DNA of 64,000 nt from Massilia sp. Root133 (GCF_001426525.1 NZ_LMEW01000033.1:414925-478924), one strand, 5' to 3'. Shown: positions 45,415 to 54,489, counted from the first letter of the stretch. Numbers and translations: made by a program. Notes: generated from the letters alone by a model not told the origin.

Positions 45415-46155
45415 ACGATCTCGAAAGTGCCGATCACTAGATGTTTCCTGCTCGCCCCGGGGAAAGCCCTAAGCACTCAGCCGGCAAAATCGATGAAGCC
45501 AGCCAAGGGTCGCTTAACCATCCAACCCCAGCGGCCAAGTCGGTCGGGCAACTGGGCACCTTACCTCGCAATACGTTAGGCGACCTGACCTGATCGGCGG
45601 CGGAGCCAAGTGCGATGCGCGACGCGTACGTGCGACTAGCATGCAGCTCGAACGCTTGCGAGCTCGGTCTGATAAGCCTCTGGCAGTCGGGATTGCCCTG
45701 GCTACGTATGAGCAGCCGTTAGTCGTCAACCTGAGTGCCCGAGACCTACACTACCAATGGCAATCCACGTTAATTGACCCGAATGTGGTTTTGCAACCGA
45801 GTCTGCCACGATTCGTTGGGTTCCGGCCTGCGTTTACGCCGCAACGCCGCGAGGAATGCTGGTAGAGTCAATGCTTGCCCTGTCCTACACGATCTAGCTG
45901 TTTCGCGACGCCGCCAGAGTATCGCCTCGCGGACCTATCGCAGACTTCTACATTCATCCACTCGTGAACGCGACCCCAGCAGGTCATGAAACTGTTTCCA
46001 AGGCCGCGTAGCCGCATGGTCACGCTACGAAGGTTGGCGAACATCCAATTCCGTTCCCTGAAGCTGCATGAGACAATACGGCCCACATCAAAGCGCATGG
46101 CAGTACATGCTCGCATCCATATCAGCAGAGCTATCTGCTAAGGCATAGAGTGAAA
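45415..46155. other. Gap of 741 bp without a supported gene
   Basis: No open frame here has a motif or ribosome binding site that I trust. The longest is a minus-strand frame at 45868-46116, without a known pattern. The region separates cargo from the integration module and may be decayed DNA or hold the promoter of the second ttcA. Confidence 0.45.
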
Positions 46156-47097
46156 ATGAACATCATAGACAAGAATTTCCACCAGGAAAAGTCCAGTGGC
46201 GAAGCTCTGCAGGACTCTACAAAAGAAGCACTGACCAAGGGTTCGAACCGGTTCGAGTTGCTGGAGAAATCCATCCGCCGAGCCACAGGAAAAGCGATCA
46301 TCGAGTTCAACATGATCGAAGAAGGTGACCTTGTCATGGTGTGCCTTTCGGGTGGTGCTGATAGCTATACGATGCTGGAAACCTTGCGGCACCTACAACG
46401 TATTGCGCCAGTAAATTTTGAGATAGTTGCTGTAAATTTAGATCAAAAACAGCCTGGGTTCCCCGAGCATGTTTTGCCGACGTATCTCAAGAGCATCAAT
46501 GTTCGCTACCAAATCATAGAGCAGGACACATATAGCATAGTTAAGGAAAAAATTGCGCCAGGGAAAACAACCTGCTCTTTATGCTCGCGGTTGCGTCGAG
46601 GAATCTTGTATCGTACAGCTAAAGAGCTAGGCGCTACAAAGATCGCTCTAGGTCACCATAGAGACGATATTCTGCATACGTTCATGCTCAACCTGTTCTA
46701 TGGTGGATCGGTCAAAAGTATGCCGCCCAAACTGTTGGCTGACGATGGGGAAAATATCGTTATTCGACCGCTGGCATACTGCCGTGAAGCCGATATCAAA
46801 AAATATGCTGCTGCAATGGGGTTCCCGATCATTCCATGTAACCTCTGCGGATCTCAGCCTAATCTTCAACGTCAGGCAATGCGAGAGATGCTCAATCAAT
46901 GGGAAAAAACGAACCCGCTGTGGGTTCGAAGCATGATGACGGCAATGCAGAATGTGGTACCTTCACACATGATGGATCGCTCGCTGTTTGATTTCACGGA
47001 ATTTGTGTCTAAGGATCAAGCCGTTCAACAGGGGGATCTACTCTTCGATACCGAAGACCAAGCGTCGGCGAAACAAAGTATTATTAAATTTGTTTAG
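46156..47097 (+). CDS. ttcA: Second, island-borne TtcA (tRNA 2-thiocytidine synthetase)
   Basis: This 313-residue protein is a full-length TtcA. It has the PP-loop SGGADS near residue 68 and the Fe-S cysteines in CSLC and in CNLCGSQ, plus GHHRDDILHTF. TtcA adds sulphur to cytidine 32 of certain tRNAs. It is A+T-richer and clearly different from the host stub at 52979-53194. In the PP-loop the usual Lys of SGGKDS is Ala. The ATG at 46156 is preferred over a GTG at 46150. It is convergent with the gin operon. Confidence 0.93.
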   Translation: MNIIDKNFHQEKSSGEALQDSTKEALTKGSNRFELLEKSIRRATGKAIIEFNMIEEGDLVMVCLSGGADSYTMLETLRHLQRIAPVNFEIVAVNLDQKQPGFPEHVLPTYLKSINVRYQIIEQDTYSIVKEKIAPGKTTCSLCSRLRRGILYRTAKELGATKIALGHHRDDILHTFMLNLFYGGSVKSMPPKLLADDGENIVIRPLAYCREADIKKYAAAMGFPIIPCNLCGSQPNLQRQAMREMLNQWEKTNPLWVRSMMTAMQNVVPSHMMDRSLFDFTEFVSKDQAVQQGDLLFDTEDQASAKQSIIKFV

Positions 47098-47172
47098 GGA
47101 AGACGCTGCGGGATCTGTATCGGTTTCGTGGCTTCTTTCTAAGATTAACACTAGGTTCGTTCGTTTTTTGTT

Positions 47173-47595
47173 TCAACCTCCTTGGCTTCTCGTGTTATCT
47201 GGCATGGGAGCATCGAGTAAATGGGTACCGCCCTCGAGTAGTGATACGTTGTACACTAATTGTGCGTGCCGAAGTAGGAGAGCATCATGTCGTGCTTGTA
47301 GCTCAGCAAGCTCGGAGCTTATCGCGTTAATGTCCTCGCTTCCCGGACCGCTTGTCGACTTCCCAGGCATTGTCTCGGGAGTGGCTACCCGGCGCTTTGC
47401 AGCCTGAAAGGCTTTGTGAACATTCTTGTTTGCCGACAGCGCCTGCCTAGACCATGTATTGGCAACCTCTTCTCCATCGCGCTCAATGATTGCGGTCCGC
47501 AATACTTCCCAACTAAGACGCTTTGACGCAGGCCACCTTTGTAACAGCTTGACTATCGCTAACTCGTCTTCTGTGTTGATTTTCTTCATGCCCAT
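47173..47595 (-). CDS. ginD: GinD-like small accessory protein
   Basis: This 140-residue protein is helical, with a possible DNA-binding front part (about residues 8-60) and a coiled-coil stretch (about 90-118, ELAELQARHDALLLRHAQLV). It is the fourth gene of the recombinase operon, 8 bases after the third. In GInt islands the fourth gene (ginD) encodes a small putative DNA-binding protein needed for recombination; the assignment here is by position and size. Confidence 0.7.
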   Translation of the reverse strand: MGMKKINTEDELAIVKLLQRWPASKRLSWEVLRTAIIERDGEEVANTWSRQALSANKNVHKAFQAAKRRVATPETMPGKSTSGPGSEDINAISSELAELQARHDALLLRHAQLVYNVSLLEGGTHLLDAPMPDNTRSQGG

Positions 47596-47603
47596 AGGTC
47601 ATC

Positions 47604-50051
47604 TTATCTATCTAAGCTGTGATAGCTAACGTCATCCTTAGCTAATTTTGTGATTAGTTCTGATGCCGTCATTGTTCCTGAGGGTGCGCTAAACGTAACT
47701 ATCGCACCTGCAGGGATTTCATCATCATTCTCGGTAGAGAGGATTAAGTTACATCGTTGTACATCGTCTCTAAACTGCTGTAATTGCAGTACGAGTGAGC
47801 GAGGAGCCTCATCATACTTAGCTATTCGTTGCTCAGCCACCGTTATCATTCTCATAGCGAATGCAAGTTTGTCATGTATAAACGGAAGGCGCCTTTCGTC
47901 GCCCTTTCGCCATAGTTGCTGGTCGCAACGCAAGCAGTCTCCATATTGCTTGCATGGGTCGAGTGACCAGTCCGTGGCACATCCGCCAATTTCGGTAACG
48001 TGCTTCGGCGCAGCATTCTCATAAAGGAACGTCTTTCGATCAGTTAGGCGGACACTTAAAGCTTGTTCGGCGATTGGGCCGACAACAAAAAAATCGTCAT
48101 CCGGATCAAATGTCTCCATAGATCGTAAGATGATCTCACGCGGAGTTCTTTTGTCATAATGATCTGATTGCGGGCCGGTTCGACGACCTGCCAGTTCGTC
48201 GATAAAGACTTCGTGAGCGCCCGCTAAGAGCGCTTGCGTGTGATGGAATTTACGAGTGTCGTGCAGCGAAATTGAAGGGTAAGTATTATCGTTCAACTTC
48301 ACGTCGAGTTGTTGGAACAGCAAAGGTGGGCGTCCTCCAAGCTCTCTATTAATCCACCGATTGATACTAGTAGCTGGTATTGGAACAGGTTGCCACCAAG
48401 TCCGTGTCATTTCTCCGTCAGATGCATATGCATCGAAGTCAGTCTGTAGCCATACCAGCAGGGCTTCATCAACTCGGGTCGCTCGCTCTTTTGTGGTGTA
48501 AGGCCAATGTGGATAGCGAGCCTCGACTTTGAAGTCTTTCAATAGCCATTGCTTTAGCTCATCGGACCGCACGTGCTTTTTTGCGATTTTTCCGCTGTGG
48601 AATAGCGGTTTTAGAAGATTACGCTTTTTTTGTAGGGCTGCACCTTTAATAAGTTTTTCAGCTGTGGATCCGCTAACATATAAGTTGCGGTCTACGTCAT
48701 CAGGGAAGAAAGAAACCAGATGCATCGCTACACAATATATTTCCACATCGGCTATCTTGGCTAATTTAGTGCTGTCGAGATAACGACCGCCAGCTTGCCA
48801 GATGTCGCCGGGTTGCTCTACAAAGTAACTCGTTGTGAGTTTCCCTAGACGGGCCGGAAGCTGTTTTGGTCCCAAGCGCGACGAGCGAAGGCGTAGCGCG
48901 GCATAGACATCCGGCACAGACAAAAATGGTTGATCGAAGTAATGTTGAACATCTTCTGGTAGATACACATCTCTAATTGCTGCGAAACTATCACCGTATG
49001 TGCGGGTGTAAAAACGTAAGGCATTGTGTGCCTCGGCCGAATACGCTAATAAGGTCGAAAACAACTCCTCGGCTAATTTTCCTAGTTTTTTTGCAATCGG
49101 AAGATCTTGGCTTACCCCGACTTTCGGTCTTCCGATCCTGATCCGGCGCCGCTCGGTATTCTCATTTGCAACATAAAGCGCGTCCCTTTGTAGAGTAAGA
49201 AGATCAGAAACTCGCATGGAAACAGTGGTCAGTGCTAATCCAGGAATAGCTGCCATGAATGTTTTTATGTCATGGATGCCATTGCGGGCAATCGATTTCC
49301 GGTAGGCAAGTCCTACAGCCCCAACTTCTTCAAGCGTCATCCTACGCGTCTTAACGTCCAAATCGCTTGAGTTAAGAGTGATTGCTCTGCGTCGGGGTCT
49401 AGAGGGGAATGGGGATGTGAACGCAAACGGGCGATCCAGCAACTGAAAGCCTTTGTCGGAAAATCGGAATTTTTTGCTGTGATATCCACCTTGCAGCATT
49501 CCAGCCATAATTTCCAACTCTTTGGCGATGTCGTACTGCTGGCCTGGCGTGAAACCTTCCTCCTTCAGCAACGCACACGCTCCCTCAAATACTTTAGCCG
49601 AAATTCTTGTGGGGTCGTTATTCTCGTTGTGGAGAGAGCGCAAGGATTTCTCAAGAAACGAAAGTGACTGTACTAATGGTTTTAGGGGCGTCCGGCTTTG
49701 GCGGTAGTAAGCCATAACATTCAGATAAGCTTTTGCAAACTGCAGGAATTTCCCGCCGATGAGGCCGTTCGGATTCAGAATGGTTGGGGCAGAATTAGCC
49801 CTAGTCCGAGAAAATGCCACGCGTCCCCGTCTTAAGAACTCGTATTTCAAAAACCAAGATCTGGTTGTCTTATCCCCGTGAGCAAAAAAACGCGAAGACC
49901 ATTCGAAATAAGGTGAGCATTGCAAGAATTCTTCACTATGGATGTCGTTAATCCCTGCGCTCCCGAAAGGCCGAGCCCAATCCACAAAGCTATCGAACCG
50001 GTTTATGTTGGAAGAGGTGAATGATAAAGGGAAAAATGCGATTTTATTCAT
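47604..50051 (-). CDS. ginC: GinC-like large tyrosine-recombinase-related protein
   Basis: This 815-residue protein has a tyrosine-recombinase-like core in its C-terminal two thirds. It has an Arg box (TVSMRVSDLL), a second box LHDTRKFHHT and a Tyr box SDHYDKR. The final about 150 residues contain a Cys group (GGCATD ... CKQYGDCLRC) that may bind zinc. The second box differs from the normal HxxR pattern. The start at 50051 follows AAGGAAATC and overlaps ginB by 8 bases. Confidence 0.82.
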   Translation of the reverse strand: MNKIAFFPLSFTSSNINRFDSFVDWARPFGSAGINDIHSEEFLQCSPYFEWSSRFFAHGDKTTRSWFLKYEFLRRGRVAFSRTRANSAPTILNPNGLIGGKFLQFAKAYLNVMAYYRQSRTPLKPLVQSLSFLEKSLRSLHNENNDPTRISAKVFEGACALLKEEGFTPGQQYDIAKELEIMAGMLQGGYHSKKFRFSDKGFQLLDRPFAFTSPFPSRPRRRAITLNSSDLDVKTRRMTLEEVGAVGLAYRKSIARNGIHDIKTFMAAIPGLALTTVSMRVSDLLTLQRDALYVANENTERRRIRIGRPKVGVSQDLPIAKKLGKLAEELFSTLLAYSAEAHNALRFYTRTYGDSFAAIRDVYLPEDVQHYFDQPFLSVPDVYAALRLRSSRLGPKQLPARLGKLTTSYFVEQPGDIWQAGGRYLDSTKLAKIADVEIYCVAMHLVSFFPDDVDRNLYVSGSTAEKLIKGAALQKKRNLLKPLFHSGKIAKKHVRSDELKQWLLKDFKVEARYPHWPYTTKERATRVDEALLVWLQTDFDAYASDGEMTRTWWQPVPIPATSINRWINRELGGRPPLLFQQLDVKLNDNTYPSISLHDTRKFHHTQALLAGAHEVFIDELAGRRTGPQSDHYDKRTPREIILRSMETFDPDDDFFVVGPIAEQALSVRLTDRKTFLYENAAPKHVTEIGGCATDWSLDPCKQYGDCLRCDQQLWRKGDERRLPFIHDKLAFAMRMITVAEQRIAKYDEAPRSLVLQLQQFRDDVQRCNLILSTENDDEIPAGAIVTFSAPSGTMTASELITKLAKDDVSYHSLDR

Positions 50052-51564
50052 CTGATTTCCTTTTTTCAATCTCGTTAATGACATGCTTCACCGCCGCGAT
50101 TAAATGTGTATCGCGCTCAATCGTTTCGGCTGGAAGTTCGATGCTCTTCGCCATTCTTTGTCTTGCCAGCAAAAAATCAAGCACAATTTCATGCGCGCCA
50201 TCTGTAAAGGCCTCGAACCGTGGGCATGAATAGCAGGCTATGGGAGCGAATGCACTGCAGGGATCGGCGGCGCAAGCTCCAAGCGTATTCTCCAGATTGG
50301 GAGAAACAATGCTATGTGAAGGATCAGGATTTGTTGCTTCGGACGCATCAATGACGCGCCCTCTAAATGCATTATAGATGTCGTCATGAGTCGCCGTCAT
50401 CAATATCTCATATTCGGCGAATGCCTCATCAGTTAGGTTCGTGTAATGGCGCAATGAGATGGTCGAAGTTTGATACCCAGCGCGGGCAAGCACATCTATT
50501 GGAGCTCCTAAAACTGCCAAGTGAGTCAATTTGGTGTGTTTAAATCGACGTGTAAAGAACTCGTGATCGCCTAAGTCGCCAACATGACGAGCAATGCTCG
50601 CTCGTGTTTTTGAAATTCGACTTGTAATATCGATTGAGCTTTCTTTTGGTTTCGTAGTTCGCCCATGTTGTTCAGTGATGCAGAATAATGGGTAAGATGG
50701 AGCCGGAAGTTTACCGAAGCGGTCTTCGATAGATAATACGTGTTGTTTCATAGCGCGAGAAATCGGCTCAGATAATCGAACCTCAAGCATGTAGTCACGC
50801 GCAGAGGTGCCACTTTGCTTTACAACAGGAACCTTTAGGTTTGCGCGCGACAATTTCTCGGCATTGACTGATTCAAAAGTAACATCGCCTAATTGAAGTA
50901 GTCTTAGTTGGGACGGTCTAAGCGCCTCAGAAACAATTAGTCGCCAAAGCAGATTGTCTTGCGGAGTAAACTCTTTGGCAATATAGAGGTCATCAATGGC
51001 AGCCAAGATTCGCCGAATTTCCGTAAGCTTGAAGGGGCGTTCATGTGCAACTGAATTTTGTATTTCTATCGTTTGTCTCGGACACGGCGAGCTTGAGGTG
51101 ACGAGGTAATCCTTTAAATCGCTGGCGACTCCAGGAAGCTGCAAATTTGACCAATATAATAGAGCTGAACGAAGAAGTTTCTGTTGTGAGGCATTTTTCT
51201 GGGAAGAATACCAGTTGAACATCGGGAAGCTAATTGTCGAGATCGGGGAGCCAAATTGCATGGCGACCGTTCGAAAAAATAAGTCGAGTTCGCCAACCCA
51301 GCGTTGCACCGTACTAACTTTTCTTCTGCCGTTTAATGCATGCAGAACTGTGTATTGAAAGCACAATGATGTTTGGCTACATAGGTTGACGCCACGCTCC
51401 ACTAATCGAAGGAAAGATGTCCCCCCATCGCCTTTGAGCTCCATTTGTGCCACGTCAACTTTGACAAATGACTTCGTGTCTACCAGCTTGATTCGTTTAG
51501 GGATTTCCGGTAGAGAAGAAGTGGGTACTAATTTGGGGTTGTTGAAGTCTTCTAAACTACTCAC
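50044..51564 (-). CDS. ginB: GinB-like tyrosine-recombinase-related protein
   Basis: This 506-residue protein has a SAM-like N-terminal part and a recombinase core with R216 (ALRPSQLRLL) and Y374 (LRHYTNL). The second box reads FTRRFKHTK, with Lys 342 where Arg is usual, and the His/Trp site looks like Tyr 364. A Cys group near the C-terminus (CAADPC ... CYSC) suggests a zinc site. It sits 1 base after ginA. Confidence 0.84.
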   Translation of the reverse strand: MSSLEDFNNPKLVPTSSLPEIPKRIKLVDTKSFVKVDVAQMELKGDGGTSFLRLVERGVNLCSQTSLCFQYTVLHALNGRRKVSTVQRWVGELDLFFRTVAMQFGSPISTISFPMFNWYSSQKNASQQKLLRSALLYWSNLQLPGVASDLKDYLVTSSSPCPRQTIEIQNSVAHERPFKLTEIRRILAAIDDLYIAKEFTPQDNLLWRLIVSEALRPSQLRLLQLGDVTFESVNAEKLSRANLKVPVVKQSGTSARDYMLEVRLSEPISRAMKQHVLSIEDRFGKLPAPSYPLFCITEQHGRTTKPKESSIDITSRISKTRASIARHVGDLGDHEFFTRRFKHTKLTHLAVLGAPIDVLARAGYQTSTISLRHYTNLTDEAFAEYEILMTATHDDIYNAFRGRVIDASEATNPDPSHSIVSPNLENTLGACAADPCSAFAPIACYSCPRFEAFTDGAHEIVLDFLLARQRMAKSIELPAETIERDTHLIAAVKHVINEIEKRKSDE

Positions 51565-51565
51565 G

Positions 51566-52891
51566 CTAATCTTCGTCCAAAATTCGATCTCGTTTTTCTA
51601 CGAAATAGGCCTGCTTTTCTGCCAAGTGGCGCTGAGAATAATGATCAGGCATTGACGAATTAGGTGACCAGTGACCTCGTTCCTGCAACAGTCGACGTGC
51701 TTCTTTCGGGTCGGTGCCATTTGCGTCCATCAGGTCACGTAACTCTGTAAAGTGCGTATGGCGAAGTGTATGCGGAGAAATTTTTGTCGCTACTGCGGAT
51801 GCTTTGCGCAGTTTCGCTATGATTCGATTCAAATTTCGATAAGAAATGGGAAGTCCGACTTGCCGCCCCGAATGTGAGACAAACAGGTAGGGCGTTTCTT
51901 TTCGTGCGTCTCGGCGGTCGACAGCGGCTCGACGTTCCTTCGAAATATATTGAATAAGCTCACTTGCTAATTTTCTGCTTATAGCGATCGGTCCTGGAAG
52001 CGTTTTAACGCTAGGCTCCCATAGACGCTCATCCTGGATGTCGTTAGGTCTTTTTATAACCTTTAAGACCGCTAAGAATTTTCCGGGTTTGATCTCGAAA
52101 TTGTCTTGCACATCTTCGCACCGGAGCTTGAGTAATTCGCCAGAGCGAAGTCCAGTGTCTAAGAGAAGTCGACCGATCAGGCGGTCTCTTTTCTCAAGCT
52201 CGGACGAAGCCTGCGTGCTTTGAGCTGCTACAGTACGGCGGAAGGCGAGTGAGTCAGAGGGGCTGAGAGCTGCAATGGGAGGAGAAGACTTTCTGCCGCT
52301 AACTGAGGCGTTGAACGCTCTTTGTAACGAGTCTTGAAATTTCGAGCTTTTTGCGATTTCACGGTCTTCCAACATCAGTGCGCCTTCAACCATGTCGCGT
52401 GTTAGCCAGCACAGGTAGTTACAGATGTTGTTTAGGCGTTGATTGGTTGTCTTACTGTCGACGCTTGTCTCGCTTGTATGGAGGACTCGTATGCCGCCGG
52501 CTTCTCGCTTCCGGACTTGACTTAGGTCTTTTGCACGGTTCTGACACCAGTTTGCAAGGTCATCGACCTCCTTCTGGGATAACGCTAGCCTTCCAGATCG
52601 GATCCTTGCTTCGGGCGTCACCCATTTCGGAGCTCGGCTGACTCTTAACGCGACCCATTCAAGGTAGAACGCTAGGTCATAAAGATACGAGATTTGTGTA
52701 TTGAGAGCCAGCTTGCCTAAGCTCCGGAGGGCGTATGCAGTAGGCAGTTCATGCAGAAGCCCACTTTCTCGGTCGATGAGTAGTGGTCTACGAATTGCAC
52801 GCTTGCCTTCAGCCGTGATCTTCAAGTCCCGAACCAAGTGGACCTTGCTAGCCAGGTGGGGATTTACATTTTGACGTTTCAAAGTATGCAA
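51566..52891 (-). CDS. ginA: GinA-like tyrosine recombinase
   Basis: This 441-residue protein is a complete tyrosine recombinase with R249 (TGLRSGELL), H374 and R377 (SPHTLRHTH), H407 (RGHWSP) and Y418 (PDHYSQR). It should cut and join the island ends. The assigned start is a TTG at 52891. No ATG is available upstream: the frame is open back to a TAA that is also the stop of the ttcA stub, and the two are in the same frame. The real start may be non-standard. Confidence 0.88.
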   Translation of the reverse strand: MHTLKRQNVNPHLASKVHLVRDLKITAEGKRAIRRPLLIDRESGLLHELPTAYALRSLGKLALNTQISYLYDLAFYLEWVALRVSRAPKWVTPEARIRSGRLALSQKEVDDLANWCQNRAKDLSQVRKREAGGIRVLHTSETSVDSKTTNQRLNNICNYLCWLTRDMVEGALMLEDREIAKSSKFQDSLQRAFNASVSGRKSSPPIAALSPSDSLAFRRTVAAQSTQASSELEKRDRLIGRLLLDTGLRSGELLKLRCEDVQDNFEIKPGKFLAVLKVIKRPNDIQDERLWEPSVKTLPGPIAISRKLASELIQYISKERRAAVDRRDARKETPYLFVSHSGRQVGLPISYRNLNRIIAKLRKASAVATKISPHTLRHTHFTELRDLMDANGTDPKEARRLLQERGHWSPNSSMPDHYSQRHLAEKQAYFVEKRDRILDED

Positions 52892-52999
52892 GGATGAGGC
52901 TAACAGCCCAGCATATTTGGCAATCTCGCGGTTGTAAAGGGCTTGCAGACGCGCCGACCTGAGACCAACAGCCGATCTTTACGTTCTCTGAAGTATGCA
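52872..52999 (-). repeat. Imperfect direct repeat at the island edge
   Basis: TGCATACTT followed by a GAxAACGT-like segment occurs twice on the minus strand, at 52978-52999 (junction) and at 52872-52890 (over the ginA start). The copies differ by a few bases and a 3-base gap. They may be binding sites for the recombinases. Confidence 0.45.
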
Positions 53000-53194
53000 C
53001 ATATCCTTGCCGCCGGACAGGCAGACCATGACCTTGTCACCGTCCTCGATCATGTTGAAATCGCCGATCGCCTGGCCGACGAGCCGGCACAGCCGCTTGT
53101 GCAGCTTGTTGTTTTCGTAGGCCAGCTTCTCGGCCTTCTTGTCGGCGGCGTCGGGCAGGGCCTCGGACGGGCGCGCCATCGTTACTTCATTCAT
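52979..53194 (-). pseudogene. ttcA: Host ttcA, 5' stub cut by the island
   Basis: The first 64 codons encode a normal TtcA N-terminus up to CLSGGKD. Seven foreign codons and a stop follow. About 80 percent of the gene, including all Fe-S cysteines, is missing. The stub overlaps the folB stop by 4 bases, so folB and ttcA were an operon. The 3' part should lie at the far end of the island. Confidence 0.92.
53000..53005. other. Island-host junction in the ttcA PP-loop codons
   Basis: On the minus strand the host reading frame is native through GGC GGC AAG GAT (last codon at 53003-53005) and then changes from the expected Ser-Tyr codons to foreign sequence. The att core therefore lies in or beside the SGGKD codons. 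Confidence 0.75.
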
Positions 53195-53589
53195 GCTTCA
53201 TCCTTGATCTGGAACACTTCGACGCCGACGCCTTCGCAGTCGGGATACACGTCGGGCTTCATCGTCGACACGCGGGCCGCGCGCACGTTCGGGTGCGCCA
53301 GCATCGCCTTCACGACGTCGTCGCACAGGGTTTCCTGCAGATGCACGTGGCCCTGCGCCATGCGCCTGGCGATGGTCTCGCGCATGAAGTCGTAGTCGAC
53401 CACTTCGTGCAATTGATCGTCCTTCGGCGTCGACAGGGCGAGCGGGATGTACAGGTCGACATTGATCAGGACGCGTTGCTCGCCCTTCTTTTCGAACTCA
53501 TGGACACCGATGTTGATCATGACTTCGTAATTGCGCAGGAACAGCCTGCGGCAATCGCGCAGCTGCGGGTAGAACAGGGCGGACAACAT
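53191..53589 (-). CDS. folB: Dihydroneopterin aldolase
   Basis: This 132-residue protein matches FolB, with the conserved segments IGVHEFEKKGEQRVLINVD and VDYDFMRETI. It converts dihydroneopterin to hydroxymethyl-dihydropterin in folate synthesis. It lies between an SDR reductase gene and ttcA on the same strand. Confidence 0.92.
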   Translation of the reverse strand: MLSALFYPQLRDCRRLFLRNYEVMINIGVHEFEKKGEQRVLINVDLYIPLALSTPKDDQLHEVVDYDFMRETIARRMAQGHVHLQETLCDDVVKAMLAHPNVRAARVSTMKPDVYPDCEGVGVEVFQIKDEA

Positions 53590-53625
53590 AGGAAACCTTC
53601 GAAATAAGAGGAGGACGGGGTTGAT

Positions 53626-54447
53626 TCAGTCTTCAGTCAAAAACATCACGTCGCGCGCCAGCGGCATCAGGTGCTGGCCGCCGTCGACGAGCAGGGTGGT
53701 GCCGGTCAGCGCCTTCGCGTTGGCCGCGTAGCACACGGCGTCGACGATATCCTGCGGCGTGGACGAGCGTCCCAGCGGCGTGACCTTGTGCGCGCGCTCG
53801 AAGCCGTCCGCGCTCTGGTCGCCCGAGACGAGCGTGATGCCGGGCGCGATGCCGACGACGCGCAGTGTCGGTGCCAGCGCCTGGGCCAGCATCGTGGTCG
53901 CCGTCTGCAATGCCGCCTTCGACAACGTGTACGACAAAAAATCCGGGTTGAGATTGTACAGTTTCTGGTCGAGCAAGTTGATCACGACGGCCTGGCCGCC
54001 GTCCGGCACCAGCGTGTGCAAGGCCTGCGCGAGCAGCAGCGGCGCGCCCACGTTGCACTGCATGTGGGCGGCCAGCAGGGCCGGAGAAAAGGCGTCCGGC
54101 TTGTCGTATTCGAACAACGACGCGTTGTTGACGATGCAATCCAGCCCGCCCAGCAGGTGCGCGGCCTGGCCGGGCAGGGCGCGTACGGCCGCCTCGTCGG
54201 CGAGGTCCGCATGCAGCGCGACGGCCCGCCGGCCCAGGGCGCGGATCGCCGCGACGACCTCGTCGGCATCCTGTGCGGACTGGCGGTAGTGAACGGCGAC
54301 GTCCCAGCCGGCTTCGGCCATGCCAAGCGCGATGGCGCGCCCGATGCGCCGGCCGCCGCCCGTGACGAGGGCCACGCGCGCGCGTCCCGCGTGCGGGCGG
54401 GCCAGGGATGTGCCAACTGGGTCAGGCGTCGAAAATGTCTGTGTCAT
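53626..54447 (-). CDS. SDR-family pteridine reductase-like protein
   Basis: This 273-residue protein is a short-chain dehydrogenase with TGGGRRIGRAIA (cofactor loop), NNAS and the active site YTLSKAA. The neighbouring folB and the Arg in the TGxxRRIG loop (NADPH preference) support a FolM/PTR1-like dihydropterin/dihydrofolate reductase role. It is divergent from the methyltransferase gene at 54490. Confidence 0.88.
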   Translation of the reverse strand: MTQTFSTPDPVGTSLARPHAGRARVALVTGGGRRIGRAIALGMAEAGWDVAVHYRQSAQDADEVVAAIRALGRRAVALHADLADEAAVRALPGQAAHLLGGLDCIVNNASLFEYDKPDAFSPALLAAHMQCNVGAPLLLAQALHTLVPDGGQAVVINLLDQKLYNLNPDFLSYTLSKAALQTATTMLAQALAPTLRVVGIAPGITLVSGDQSADGFERAHKVTPLGRSSTPQDIVDAVCYAANAKALTGTTLLVDGGQHLMPLARDVMFLTED

Positions 54448-54489
54448 CGTGGTTTGTGGGTCGCTGCCGATTCTCGCTACAATGGCCGG

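Larger units (their letters stand above)
1..53002. mobile_element. GInt-type genomic island (right part only)
   Basis: All genes from the window start to about 53002 are accessory, and the right edge falls inside host ttcA. The integration module ginABCD (47173-52891) lies at this edge and reads away from the host ttcA stub. The cargo is defence-like genes, copper, cadmium/zinc and partial mercury resistance, three unknown genes and a second ttcA. The four-gene module of three tyrosine-recombinase-like proteins plus one small protein is what is known for GInt islands. The left end and the displaced 3' part of ttcA lie outside the window, so the full size is unknown. A nested composition of several elements is possible. 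Confidence 0.7.

Noticed and set aside
45868..46116. Minus-strand frame of 82 codons in the 741-bp gap
   Set aside because: No motif and poor start context; could be decayed DNA but not supported as a gene.
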